The notes beneath the pieces are model-generated. The model searched no databases. It saw only the letters and a program-made list of their open reading frames with translations, and had not been told where the DNA came from. A program made the position numbers and the translations under genes. From Manis javanica (Eukaryota; Chordata; Mammalia; Pholidota; Manidae): a stretch of 64,000 bases of DNA. Every line of letters starts with the position of its first letter. The first letter of the stretch is position 1. Positions 11,227-22,600 of this stretch are shown here, piece after piece. The stretch is from the NCBI RefSeq assembly GCF_040802235.1, contig NC_133161.1:145319121-145383120 (forward strand). Direction: 5' to 3'.

Positions 11227-14035
11227 TGAAAGTCTTCACGATGTGAGGAGTCACCTAATAACAGAACATAATCCCATTCCACTGGCAGCTGAAGCCTCTC
11301 TGAGAAGTGGAGCTGGCCTGGAGAGCATGATGGAAGATTCTGGAAGTTATCAGTAAAGACTTCAGGAACCATTTATTTATTGAAAATATGCTCTTTTCGT
11401 ATTTATAAACTGTTCAAAAACTCTCAGAAGAGACTCAGAACTACCCCTTTTAGTAGCTCATGCTCTAATTGACTGAAGGAATTCTTTTCCTGAATAGAAA
11501 GATACGTTTTGTTTTGTCTTCACTCTTGAATGTATTACACATTTTGTTCCAATTCTTTGAGGGAGAATTCTAAATGCTGGCCATACTGCTCATGCCAAAA
11601 TATGTTTGTTAAATGAAATGAGGCTTGGAGTTTCCTGATGTGCTGCAAGGCCAGACATTTGGGAGGAGTATCTTTGTATTTTGCTACCTGAGCACCTTAG
11701 GCTGTGGGTCAGCACACAGCCTGTACCACTGGTTTGGTCATCTCACCATCAGTTGTGTTTGGGTGACCTGGAGGATATAACCCTAATTTTTCTGTAGAAT
11801 TGGTAAGATTGGGAGTCAGGGGTCTGCCTTGATCAGGATTTTAAAGTATTAAGGTGTCATCAGTTTACAATTAGGGAAAGCAACGATGAAGTGGAGGGAT
11901 TCCTTTCTCTTGTCTTCCTAGGCAAAATTTGTTACTTTACTTTCTTACAGCTGATGATGTATGGTTTCCTCCTTGACTCTTTAGATCAGAGGCAAGAAAA
12001 ACTCTTAGAAAGGTTCTCAGAGGGGATGTGAAGGCTATTTTACCAGTTACTTGCAGTGAAATCATCTTTTAACCTGTGTTATTCTTCAAAACTTTTGAGT
12101 TCTAAAGTGTGTCATGTATGAGTGAACTAAGATACTTACGAACTGGTTTTACATAGTATTTGAGACAAGGAAGTGAGGTGGTGTGTAACCTATGCTTCCC
12201 CTTTGTGTTCTTCAGTACCTTACGTCAGCCTCCTCCATTTTCTTACAGCAATCTATCTCAGATTTTAACTTACATGGGGTTTTCCATAAACCATTAAGAA
12301 ATACATGTGACATGTCAGGACAGATTAATGGCATAGAGTGATAGAGCTCACCTCTCAATTGTAAGAGACTAGCATTATGCTCTCCTACCATGGTTTTTCA
12401 ACAAAATAGTCTGTGATTCTTTACTAGGTCGCTCAGGAGGTTCCCACATGATAGCACAATACAATGTACATGTTATAGACAAATTACTTGTATATTTTTG
12501 CCAAGATGTCTTTTAAAAAATTTGGGTTGTTATTAGTTCTGGAAGTCATCAGTAAAGACTTCAAGAAAATGATAAATATTTGGCCTGGCATCTTCTACTA
12601 ATGTAGCCCAAAGATTAGAGAGTCTGGTTAGTTAATAGACTTGATGATTTACCTCTGGTTATATAAGGAAGTAGATGAGATGAAGACAGGATGAGCAGTT
12701 ATATCTGCAGTGGTTAAATCTCATAGTCTTGGGCTACTTGTTATGTGTTTGGCTGTCTGAGGCCAATCTGGTAAGACCGTCTATCACCACACAGGGAAAG
12801 GAAACAAATTTGAGCAGGGAGAATAAATGATTTGAGATCTTGGCCATTTGGAGATAGAGATCTAATTGTGAGGCAGATTGTTTTTATGGGTCTTTATTTC
12901 CCTGAGAAAAAGACAGTGTTATGGGAACCCAGTTAGAGCCACATTGTGTTAACTGAGGAGCCTGGTCTGGCTAGGTTTTCTTGTAATTTCCTTTCAGGCA
13001 TGTTAGGGGAATTAATCCAGTATGCTGTGTTCGTCGCTTTAGGTAAATGGTGCTGTGTGAATACTTAGTCGTGTTATTTCATAGACCTGAGCATGATTTG
13101 AACCAATTGAACCAGTCCCTTCCTTTTTAAATGCTGAACAAGAGAGCCTTTCATGGTAAGAGAATAAGTTGCTAATTGAGTCTGCTCCGTGGGTTCGTGG
13201 TCACATCACAGTCATAAGGCTGCTGTCAGTCTCCTCTTCATCCCTTACACTGAGGACTGGATTACATCTTTTTCTCTTCCTAGCAGCACAAAGCAATGTT
13301 TGGACACCTGCCTTCTTAAGGATGGAAGGAATATAAAATGTTGTTATTTTAACCTACTGTTTTAATATCTTCTAAGGTGCTATTCCCTCCCTCTTTTTCT
13401 TTTTGCTGCTCCATATGTCCTTAGCACATAGTACGGAGACCAGCTTTGTCTAGAAAGGGAATTTAATTCTGAAAGCATCAGAAGGGGTTAAAGTCTTTTC
13501 AGAATTTTTCTTTGGCTGCTGAAGCCTTTACCTGTAGTTACATTACCTTTTAAGTTTTGTGCATAGAGTGCTTAATTCTGTTACAAATGTGAATTTATAA
13601 AATACTTTGTGTTTCCCATGTGGCCCATTACCTCAGGCTTCTTGGGGGACAGGTTAGTTCTCTGCAGCTCCTCACGTTGTGCACTGGTGCTTCAAGAGGG
13701 AATGTTGCATGTTCCTGTTTAACACAAAGTTCTGGAGGCCAGATGTTGAATCTGGATGTTCCGTGTGTCATCTGGTCATGGTTCCGAAGGGGACCCCTAA
13801 GAAGGCCCAGATGGAGTGGGTCACGACTGTTACTTAATTGCACAGCCTGAGACTTTGCTGCCAGAAGAGGCAGCTGCATCCTTTTGGCCCCACTGTCGGA
13901 CTGTTGGACCATTTGCTGCAGCATTTCACTGGTGTGTTTTGCTAGGAGTGTGTGCACTGTTGGGCCATATGCACAGACATCGTACCTCTTGATATCTTTA
14001 CTGCATCATAGCTAATAAACTTCTTTGTTCTTTCT
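11227..14035 (+). other. MPZL3: MPZL3 3'UTR with polyadenylation signal
   Basis: About 2.8 kb of AT-rich, repeat-poor sequence follows the stop codon and ends at an AATAAA at 14014-14019 with a T/G-rich downstream stretch (ttctttgttctttctgg). The length matches my recollection of the human MPZL3 mRNA. It contains an AU-rich ATTTATTTATT near 11371 and a 31-base segment present twice (11338-11368 and 12537-12567). Confidence 0.8.
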
Positions 14036-14947
14036 GGCTGCTTTTTGATGTCTGTCTGCATATGCGAGCTGTCATATGAAAGAGAGGGGTTGTGGTTTTT
14101 ACCATCAAGCAGCCATTCATCTCTGAGCTGTACCCCAGCGAGAACCTGCACAGAGGCAGTGGTGCTCTGGAGCCAGCTCACGGGGCAAGAGCTGACTGCT
14201 AAATTTTTAGGAATTTTTACAAGCCCATCGTTAAACTGTTGGTAGCTTGAAATAGGCCATGGTGGGAGTATTTATGTGAATTGCTAGCTTCACCAGCATA
14301 ACATTTCTCAAGAACTATGAAGAATAGTCCTTAAGAATTGTTGAACAAGCATTTAAAAACTTTCCAAATAATTCAGGGTAAGTTCCAAAAAACAAGTATG
14401 CCCATGTGTAGGTCTAGCCAGTCCAGCCAAGGCTGAAGGCATATACCCTGACGGCACTTATTTTGAGGGGGTGACTTAAAAGCAAAAGCTACCTTGACGT
14501 AAAGAAGCCTTGAGTTCTTATCTAGGATGTCCAGGTCACTCCAGGGATTCTCTGGGGGAATAAGATGGTACCTGGATTCTGGAGATGCTGATATCACATG
14601 GTCAGAGGAAATCAACATGTCTAGGTGGTGAGTTGGGGGAACTGGGAAGGATTATCTTTGGAAGCAGGGATTGGGTGATTGCCTGGCTATGCACCTCTGG
14701 GTCAAGAAATAAAATAAGAGAGGTTGCTATATTTTAAACGCAGAGCAAAATGTTTTGTGTTAATCTTAAATGTATTGTGTTTATTGCATGAGACTGATTT
14801 CTTGCTCAGCAAGTGTTTGCCTGTTGTCCTTCAAGAGCCCGCCCTCGGAGAGCTTGTAATCTAAAAGGGCAGATGACACCTGCAGAAGTCTGGAATAGGA
14901 GGGTCTCTCTTCCATGAGTTGAATTTGCTACCTTTTTAGAATGAAAA
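14036..14947 (+). other. intergenic gap between MPZL3 and JAML
   Basis: About 0.9 kb lies between the MPZL3 poly(A) region and the candidate JAML TATA box. No exon is recognised. It ends with a possible short L2 remnant (ccctcggagagcttgtaatc). Confidence 0.55.
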
Positions 14948-14955
14948 TATAAATA
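14948..14955 (+). promoter_or_regulatory. JAML: candidate JAML TATA box (TATAAATA)
   Basis: TATAAATA lies about 0.9 kb after the MPZL3 poly(A) signal and about 170 bases before a good splice donor. In human, as I recall, the JAML transcript starts within roughly 1-2 kb of the MPZL3 3' end, so the position fits. Promoter use is inferred. Confidence 0.4.
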
Positions 14956-14979
14956 ACAACGGGTAATGGGCCAGATGAG

Positions 14980-15115
14980 TGAAAGGAGAACCTGGATTCA
15001 GAGGTTCCTGTTTGCGTCTCTGCAGCCACTTGAGAACGCACACTTTTGGTTTGCGCTGAGCCTGACTTACAGCTGCAAGGCGTCTCTCCAGTCAGCCCTG
15101 GCGCTGCTTGCTGTG
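14980..15115 (+). other. JAML: candidate JAML noncoding exon 1
   Basis: A start near 14980 is placed about 30 bases after the TATAAATA. The proposed exon ends at GTG|gtgagt (donor at 15116). No start codon here connects in frame to JAML, so it would be 5'UTR spliced to the acceptor at 19617-19618. The evidence is the TATA box, the donor and the expected location only. Confidence 0.35.
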
Positions 15116-16410
15116 GTGAGTTCAGTGCTTTCTTCTCCTGGGAGCTCCTCATCTCGGGTAAGCAATTGCTTCGTGTTTCTTAAGCCGTGATTTGAACGTT
15201 TCTCTTTCTCTGGTTCTGAAGGTTTAATTTCCTGCAGTCCTTCTGGATGGTGAGGCCACAATCGCAGACCTCTCAACCTCTGCAGGGGCACATGAGGCAG
15301 TCTCGGGGGTGCCGGTGTCCTTTCTGTAGAGTAGAAATTCTGCTAGGTCCTCAGAGAAAAGAGGAAGAAGATGTGCTCTTAGTGAAAGAGTAAGTGGAAT
15401 GATGATAAGGTTGTAGCTTTGAAGTTGCCTGAGGCTTTAGGTAGAGCCTCTGACTAGCTGTCCTTGAACTCATGTTGGGACTCTCCCTTCACTGTGTCTC
15501 CTCCCAATCCTAGACAGGCTAACCTCTAACCTCTAAGAAGTCAGGACCTGAGTCTCTCCAGAGAGCTAGGCTGTTGTCCATACTTTTCACATGGCCCTGG
15601 TCTCACGAGAGACTGATGTAGGACAGTTTATGTACAATCTGGTGTGAAGGAGGGAACAGGAATAAAATACTTCCAAGACCTCTTTCAAGTAGAGGGTTGA
15701 CCAATGTTACCTAGACTGTTTTACAAGGAGCCACCTAACCCACCAGCCTGCATTAAATGATCTTGGAAGGAAAAATGGGGACTCATTTTAAGAGGTTCAT
15801 GCCTCAGGGCAGTTCATGGACTCACATACCTACAAATATCTGAAGCCCCCTCCCCCAAGGTCCACAGCCAGCTGTGAATTGAGGGGACTTGGCACCACGG
15901 GTGGTGTGGCTGCGTAAGTGAGGGAAGGCTGTGTGGCTGGCTGGCTGCACAGTGGTTGGTGGTCCTTACTAGGGGCAAACACTGGGACAAAAGGCAGTAT
16001 TTTGCCCTGTAATATTGTAACATTTAGGGGGTCATTTTCACATCCTGGGTGCTATTCTCATTGTCATGAGTCTCTTTTCTGAAGATTTTTTTTTCTGTCC
16101 TAATTGTGCCAAGGATAACAATTCCTCTACACCATTAATAATAGGAAAGGTGGTGATGACAGTTACAACTCCCCAGGATTGAGAAAAGATATTTGCCAGG
16201 AATTATATTATGAAAGAGCCATGGGTTCAAGTCAAAACGTTTGGTCAACATATGAGATAACTTCCTATGTGGAATCACCTCGAGAACATCTGAGAGATAA
16301 GTCAATATCTGGGGAAGGAGGCAGCAGGGAAGTTGGGAATTTAAGTGGAGTCTGTTATTATCATCCTGCTCAAGGTACATCTGAAACGCCTTGGTTGGAT
16401 TTTTAAAGAC

Positions 16411-16561
16411 TAGATTCATATATGTATATATACACACATATGCATATGTACACATACATATATGCACATATATACACACATACATTATATATATTACACG
16501 CACATATAAAATACTGAATTATATATCTAAGCAATATATCTATAAATACCGTATATGCACA

Positions 16562-16608
<47 letters not shown>
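16411..16608 (+). repeat. compound AT/CACATA microsatellite
   Basis: Tracts of tatata and cacata type run for nearly 200 bases. They end in a pure TA run (16572-16608) preceded by a short TG run. An open frame through it is an artefact of the repeat. Confidence 0.9.
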
Positions 16609-16612
<4 letters not shown>

Positions 16613-16769
16613 TGGGAATTTCTGAATATTTACCAGCAGACTAGGAAACTGAAACTTGACAAGCGCCTACTCACCCTGTTGGGTGTTAAGAGCTCATTTG
16701 GCAGGTGGTTACCCGCTGTCACCCTGGGTTCACTGGGGGCTGGCACTGGGCATAAGTGGTGCCTAGGCT

Positions 16770-17075
16770 CCGAGCTTGACCTTGTGGAACTTATTGTCTT
16801 GGGGGATGAAGGTGGAGAATGGGACTTTACTCAAACAAGCACATAAAAAAACAGATAATTAGAAATTGTGACAAATGCCCTAAAGGAAAGGTAAATAATT
16901 CTGTTAAACCTGGTGGCTAGTAGCCCGACCTGGGAAGAGGGGCTCAGGAGAGGTTTCCCTGAGGAAATTACATTTCACTTGCGATCTAAAAGATGAATAG
17001 GAGTTAGGTAGGTGAAGTGGGTGGGAAGAGCATTTGTTGGAGGGGGGTGGGTGGGCAGATTAATCGTGTTTTGAT
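16770..17075 (-). repeat. L2 LINE fragment, antisense
   Basis: The plus strand reads ccttgtggaacttattgtct, attgtgacaaatgcccta, aggtttccctgaggaaatta, gggaagagcatttgttgg: the antisense L2 3' region in order. Diverged. Confidence 0.6.
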
Positions 17076-17134
17076 AAGTGCAGTTCACAGGTGCTTTTCT
17101 GTACAACATGAATTGCTTTCATAGTACAGTGTAG

Positions 17135-17335
17135 TAAGGAGAAAGGCTGGGGTCCCAAATGCCTGGGCTTGAATCCTGGCTCTGCCATTGGCTGTGTGCT
17201 GTTAGGCAAGCCACTTCACCAGTCTCTGCCTCAGTTCCCTCATCTGTAAAACCTCGTAGACGTATGAGGATTAAGTAGGTTGATGTGTGAAGCACTCAGA
17301 CAGTCCCTGGCATATAACCTTCTCTAGTTTATTGC
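17135..17335 (+). repeat. MIR SINE, sense
   Basis: Reads gggcttgaatcctggctctg, caagccacttcaccagtctc, tgcctcagttccctcatctg, then cagtccctggcatataac, in MIR order. Confidence 0.8.
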
Positions 17336-18439
17336 CTATCACCTGCTGATTTCTGGTGTGGTGATGTACTAACTAAGGGGAAAATGTCTGATCCTTTAAT
17401 GTTAAGGATGAGGTCCAGGGCGATCAAGTGATTTTTGAACAATCAAAGAATTAGTTGCCAGTAGAAGGTCTGGCTGGGAAGATAATTTTTAAAAAATTCA
17501 ATCCAATGCTTTGTCTGTTAAATCTTTGCTTCTCATTCAGAGTTCTGACAGTGCATTTGTGTACTTAGAACTGAAAATGTGTATCTTCTATTTATCCGAT
17601 TGCACATTTCCTAGAATTTGTTTGAAAATAGTTTGGGTGTGGCACTGAGTGACTGCAGTTTGGTGACTACATTCAGACGCTTTTTGGGGTCACAGTTTTC
17701 CTCTTAGAACAGAGTGGTGCCCTTGAAGGATATCGAAGTTGATTTTGATTTAATGGTCATAAGGGGAGCCATCGGCGCTATTCAGCAGAGGCCAGGGACT
17801 GTACCGGGCTGCAGCACAGGCCAGGACACCCACAAACAGGGCATGTGTGGCCCTGCCTGGAGAATGCCAACTGAATGGGGCTTGGGGCTAGATGTGTAAA
17901 TCAGTTATTACTCCTCCATGCAAATGGTTTGCTGATTTGGGGAATATACAAGAGCTGTCTGCTGGGCAAAAGAGGGGGCATAGTCAGCTCCCCAGGGAAG
18001 AATTCATCTAGAATGTGACAGGGACCTCAGATGTCCCAGAGAAGAGGAATTAACGTTATGGCAGGCTGTAGTGGAAGCCCTTTATCATGCCCAGCCATGT
18101 ATATGTGGCATGAGGTGGGCCTCCTGGAGCAGGAATGGGGTTGTGGCTATCTTGAGAGAGATCTGTGGTTTCATTAGATGCGCCTATGTTTGGGGAAACA
18201 ATGTGGCTTTTGGTATATCTGAGTCAGAGTAATCATTATCTGCGTTGTTGTGAGATTAAAAAATTGAAACTTGGAAGTTTCCAGTTCATTCTGATTCATC
18301 ATTTGCCATTCTTATCATTCTTATGAAGGTAGACATTCAGAGCACAAAATCTCCCCTGAAGTTGTAAACTCTATTTCCTATCTGACTTTTAGGTTAGGAA
18401 AAAAAAAAAAGGATCTGTGTGATAATGTTTCCTCTTTTT

Positions 18440-18545
18440 CAAAGCAATGGTATCTACATTATCAGACATGATCCTTGCATTATTATCCCTATGTTATAGG
18501 CAAGGAAGCCGAGGTTCAGAAGGCCAGCCACCTTCTCTGCGTAAG
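18440..18545 (-). repeat. MIR fragment, antisense
   Basis: The plus strand reads ttattatccctatgttatag, then caaggaagccgaggttcaga, the antisense MIR core only. Confidence 0.5.
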
Positions 18546-19638
18546 TGGGACCTAGGGTGGGAACTGCTTGAACAGGTTGACCCTGATTTTCCAGATGGAG
18601 GATTTTATTGATTGGAATACAGTTAAGGAATCTCTTAGGTAATCATTTTTTTTACAAATTAAAATGGCCACCATATGGGCAGAACTGGGTAGGGTGCTAG
18701 GATGTTAATGCATAGATGTTTCCTCCTAGCAGGTTCCGAGGTGGAATTCCTCCAATGGCAGGATGTTTGGGGTGCCAGGATCATGCATGGCTGAGACCAG
18801 CCACAGTTGTAGGTAGGAACCAGGCCTGGTTGAATTGGAAGTCCTTGGAGTTAGGTTTCTTCTGTTTCATTTAGAAAATCGTAGGACGCTGTGCAGAACA
18901 GCGAATCCTTTTCTGGGAGCTGGTGGGGGCGGTGAAATTAATACAACAGAGATAATACAGATGTTTAAAAAATACTTTTGCCCATGCCCAGCCCAATCCT
19001 CATTCTCCTCATGTGGCCCTGCCTAAAAAAGCAGAAAAGGAAGAAAAAGAAAACAGCTCATCCTGGGCTTCCTTGTGTCACAGAGCTTGGTGACTCCTTT
19101 AACTGAGTTTAAAATTTTCTCCTTATTTGTATATCTCCTTTCCCACATGTCCTGAACGTACTTCCTATGTTTAAAAGTGCTAATGTTTGTTAGTTGGAGA
19201 GAGAAGTAAAAACACCAGGCTGAGTATCCTGTAGCTTTTTTGTTTATGTGAAACTCTTAGGTTGTAGAATGTCTAGGGTTGTCATCTCCAGGGTATCCTG
19301 ACATGATTTGCTTTTTTTCCCCCGCAAACAACAAGTTTCACCTAATCTTCCCTTACAGCCAATCGAAGGCAGCCCCCAAGTGACTCCAAACACCACTCTA
19401 CTTTGGTTCATCATAGACTTACTAGACTCTGCTATTTTCCCACTCATTCATTTGCTGCTTTTTCCCCCATATGCAAACAGTATGTGAGTGGGGATCTTGT
19501 CTTTCTCATTCAAAACTGCATCCCAGTCCTCACATGGAGGCTGGCCCACAGAGCCACTCACTATTGGTTTGTTAGTAATGAACTTATCCTGACATTGTCT
19601 TCTGATTTTTTTCTCCAGATTGAAAAGTTGAGAGCAGC

Positions 19639-19681
19639 ATGTTTTCCTCACTGAAACTTGTGCTAGTGCCAGTGTTACTGG
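19639..19681 (+). CDS. JAML: JAML coding exon 1 (signal peptide)
   Basis: The exon begins at an acceptor ttctccag (AG at 19617-19618). ATG is at 19639 in context agcagcATG and the donor gtaagt is at 19682. It encodes MFSSLKLVLVPVLL plus the first base of Gly15, a hydrophobic signal sequence. It leaves in phase 1. Confidence 0.93.
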
Positions 19682-22600
19682 GTAAGTAGAAGCCAAGGGA
19701 ACCAAGGAGGGTATTTGATTTCTCGTAAGTCCCAGGCATTTTCAACAGCCAATTTTGTATACTTTCATTTCCCCTTGGTTTATTGCAAATGGAAACCTGA
19801 ATCTGGAACTTCATAGTTTTGCTGAACCAGCTGTGTTAGAAGCAGGTAACAGACTCTTTCTTGGAAAGCTGAGCCTTCCTTCTGTTTCTCTTGGAAAGGA
19901 AATGCCTCTGGGTCCCGACTGGGTGTTTGAGGACCCTCCTGTGTGACACAAAGGACGTTTCTCTCTGGCATCACTGTGCTTACAGTTGTTACCTTTAACA
20001 CTACAGCTAGTTTCACATCAAGATGAAATTACCAAAGAGGGTCCCAGAATCCCTGTAATTGTCTTCATGCTTTAGCCACTGGCACCTCGTATTTCCTCAA
20101 ATGCACTGAGCTCCTTTCACAATTTCAGGTGGTTTCTTTTGCCTGGAACCTTCTCTCCCCATCTTACCCTAGGAAGCCTGCCTGAGGCTTCCAGTCCTGC
20201 AGGTTCCCCTTAAGCAATACTTCCTTCCTGTGGCTGCCACCACAGACCAGACCAGGTTGGAATCTCCAGTTCATACAGAACCTAAGTAAGTGCTCAGGGC
20301 TGCTTCCTGCCGCTCACTCCACTTCCTTCTTTTTTATCCATTTGGCCCCCTTGCCATTCTCTTTAGACCATGGATGTAACTCTGTAAGAAGACAAATTGG
20401 AGCTTTTGCTCTCATAACCTTTTGCTCGTCACTTTATCTTTAGTGTTTTCACTGTGCATGGGGACCTAAACACTGACTCAGCAAAGTACATAGACAATCG
20501 CTTTTGCTCCATTGCCAGGGAACAGAGCGTGTACAGGCAGGCAGGCAGGCCGTCACACATGTGCGCACGCACACGCGCACACACACACGCGCAGTGTCTT
20601 AGAGAACATTTTTTTCATGGAAGCGGGGTTATAATGATCTCGGAGGGTGTTTAGACATTTCCCCAGAGCTCTGTGAAGTAGCTTGAGGGGTTTGCCCTTC
20701 CATCTGGGGAGTTAGCCATGCAACCCCTTATGCAGATGCTGGGTGGCGTCGGGGGCTTTGTATTCCTTCCTGGAGAGGTTTTCCTCCTCTGTACAAAGCT
20801 TCACTTTCTTCAGCCGTTTCTCTACAAAGGTTACCTGTCAGGTGGGAGCTTCTCTTCGCTTCAGTTGCGGCTCTTGCTTTCTAACAAATCTTCATTTGAT
20901 TTTGACATTCAGCATGCTTAATATTAAATTAGCTTCTTAGACCTTTAACCACACATGAAGTTGTTCAGTTCTTCCTTATAGGAAAACTCCAAATCATTTT
21001 TGGAGCTAATTTTGATTTCTTTCAAAATAATTCCCTCCAAAGGGCTCGGGGTTCAGGTTTTCTTTTATGCTGTTCCCCGCTGGGTGTGCCTGCTGCTGGG
21101 CAGGAAGTTAACTCTCTTGTCTCAGGGCTGCAGCTTGGATGAAAAGACTGGCACAATTTCTGTTTATTCCCATTCATGTTCACTTGGCTCTTCTTTGATA
21201 TTAACTGGCCAGCATCTAAAAGTCTTTCTTGATGTTGGTGTTTCTTGGCATAGAGCATATCTTGTGAAAACAGAAATATCCACGTAATGGTGTTTTCTTT
21301 TAGTGAAAAGAGAAGTTACTTGAGCGACTTATAGATAATGGAGTGGTCTCGTGTATGCAAACATCTAGAGGCTGAAAAGCCAGGGCTGATGGCGGAAGCA
21401 GAGGGTGGGAGGTGGGGAGAGGGCAAACACAAAGGAGACTCCAGGAGGGAGCCGTGCTCTGTGTCGGCTGAATTGCAAGGACCAAGGGCCGGCACTACAG
21501 CCAGCAAATGCAGAGATAAGCTTTCATAAGGGAACTAAAGGGAAAAGGGAAGGAAGCAAAAATACCTGTGTTTGGTTTTTCAAGTAGAGAACTCGTGGGA
21601 AACTGAGAGAAAGAGTCATCCCATTTCCTCTTTATGTGTCTCTGCATTCATGACCCAAAAGAGGGACTTCAGGGTTTCTCTTCTTTCTTTACAAGGAGAT
21701 TGGGGAAAGGAATGCTGGGAAAGGGGAAGGGCGAGCTAGGATTTCCGTTGTACAAAGCAGGACCCTCTGGCTTAAGCCAAATGGGTGACTAGAGGGTGGT
21801 TCTCCCATCACCCTTGGGGATGCCCTGCTGGCTTGAGGGAGGGGCCCCGAGTACTTTGTCCATGCGCGCCCATCGGGGAGGGGAGACGTATGGCTCTTGA
21901 TGATCAGTACTGATCCTTGTTGTCGGGGTGTCTGTCTAAACGATGTCTCTCCTTGCTTTTGACGTCTATAGGTTACTTCTTGGGCCCAAATGACTTGACT
22001 GTCTCCTCCCTTGAGCTAACAGTGCACGTGGGTGATTCAGCCCTGATGGGATGTGTTTTCCAGAGCACAGAAGAGAAACGTGTGACCAAGGTAGACTGGA
22101 TGTTCTCAGGAGAGCACGTCAAGGTAAGAGGGGCGGGGACGTCTCTGTGCAGTGGGAGCCCCTGGCCGGTGGCATCGGGGTGGTGTGGGGAGAGGGAGAA
22201 TCCGGTCATCAGGGGCCAAGAGCTAGCGTTGCGAGAGTCTGGGCCTCGTCCTGGCTCTGCTGCCTGGCTGTGTAATCAGCTGGGCAAGTTACTCAACCTC
22301 CGTGAGCTTCACCTTCCCCATCTGTGAGGATGAAGGTCATTATGATAAGGGGGATGCTTAACTTTCGGGTGCCTGAGAAGCTAAGGGCAGATATGCACAT
22401 AAAGTTCCTCCTGTTTCATTTCTCTCTTTCTGCCGTTTGCAGACTAGTGGCATAGGTGGGTGGGGAGTGGGAGAAGGGTGACAGAATGTTGGTCTAGAGA
22501 GAGGAGTTTGTGGCCTAGGCAGGAGACTGATGTCGCAGTTATCTTTTTTGGGGGTGGGGCCGGGGTTGGGTGGGTAGCAGATTCTTCGGGCATTCCGCAG

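Larger units (their letters stand above)
15116..19618 (+). other. JAML: JAML 5' intron (inferred)
   Basis: The sequence runs between the proposed noncoding exon and the first coding exon. It holds the AT/CACATA tract (16411-16608), an antisense L2 piece (16770-17075), a MIR (17135-17335) and a MIR fragment (18440-18545). The rest shows no recognised feature. Confidence 0.45.

Noticed and set aside
16391-16846. 151-codon open frame rich in Tyr, Ile, Thr and His
   Set aside because: Translation of the AT/CACATA microsatellite.
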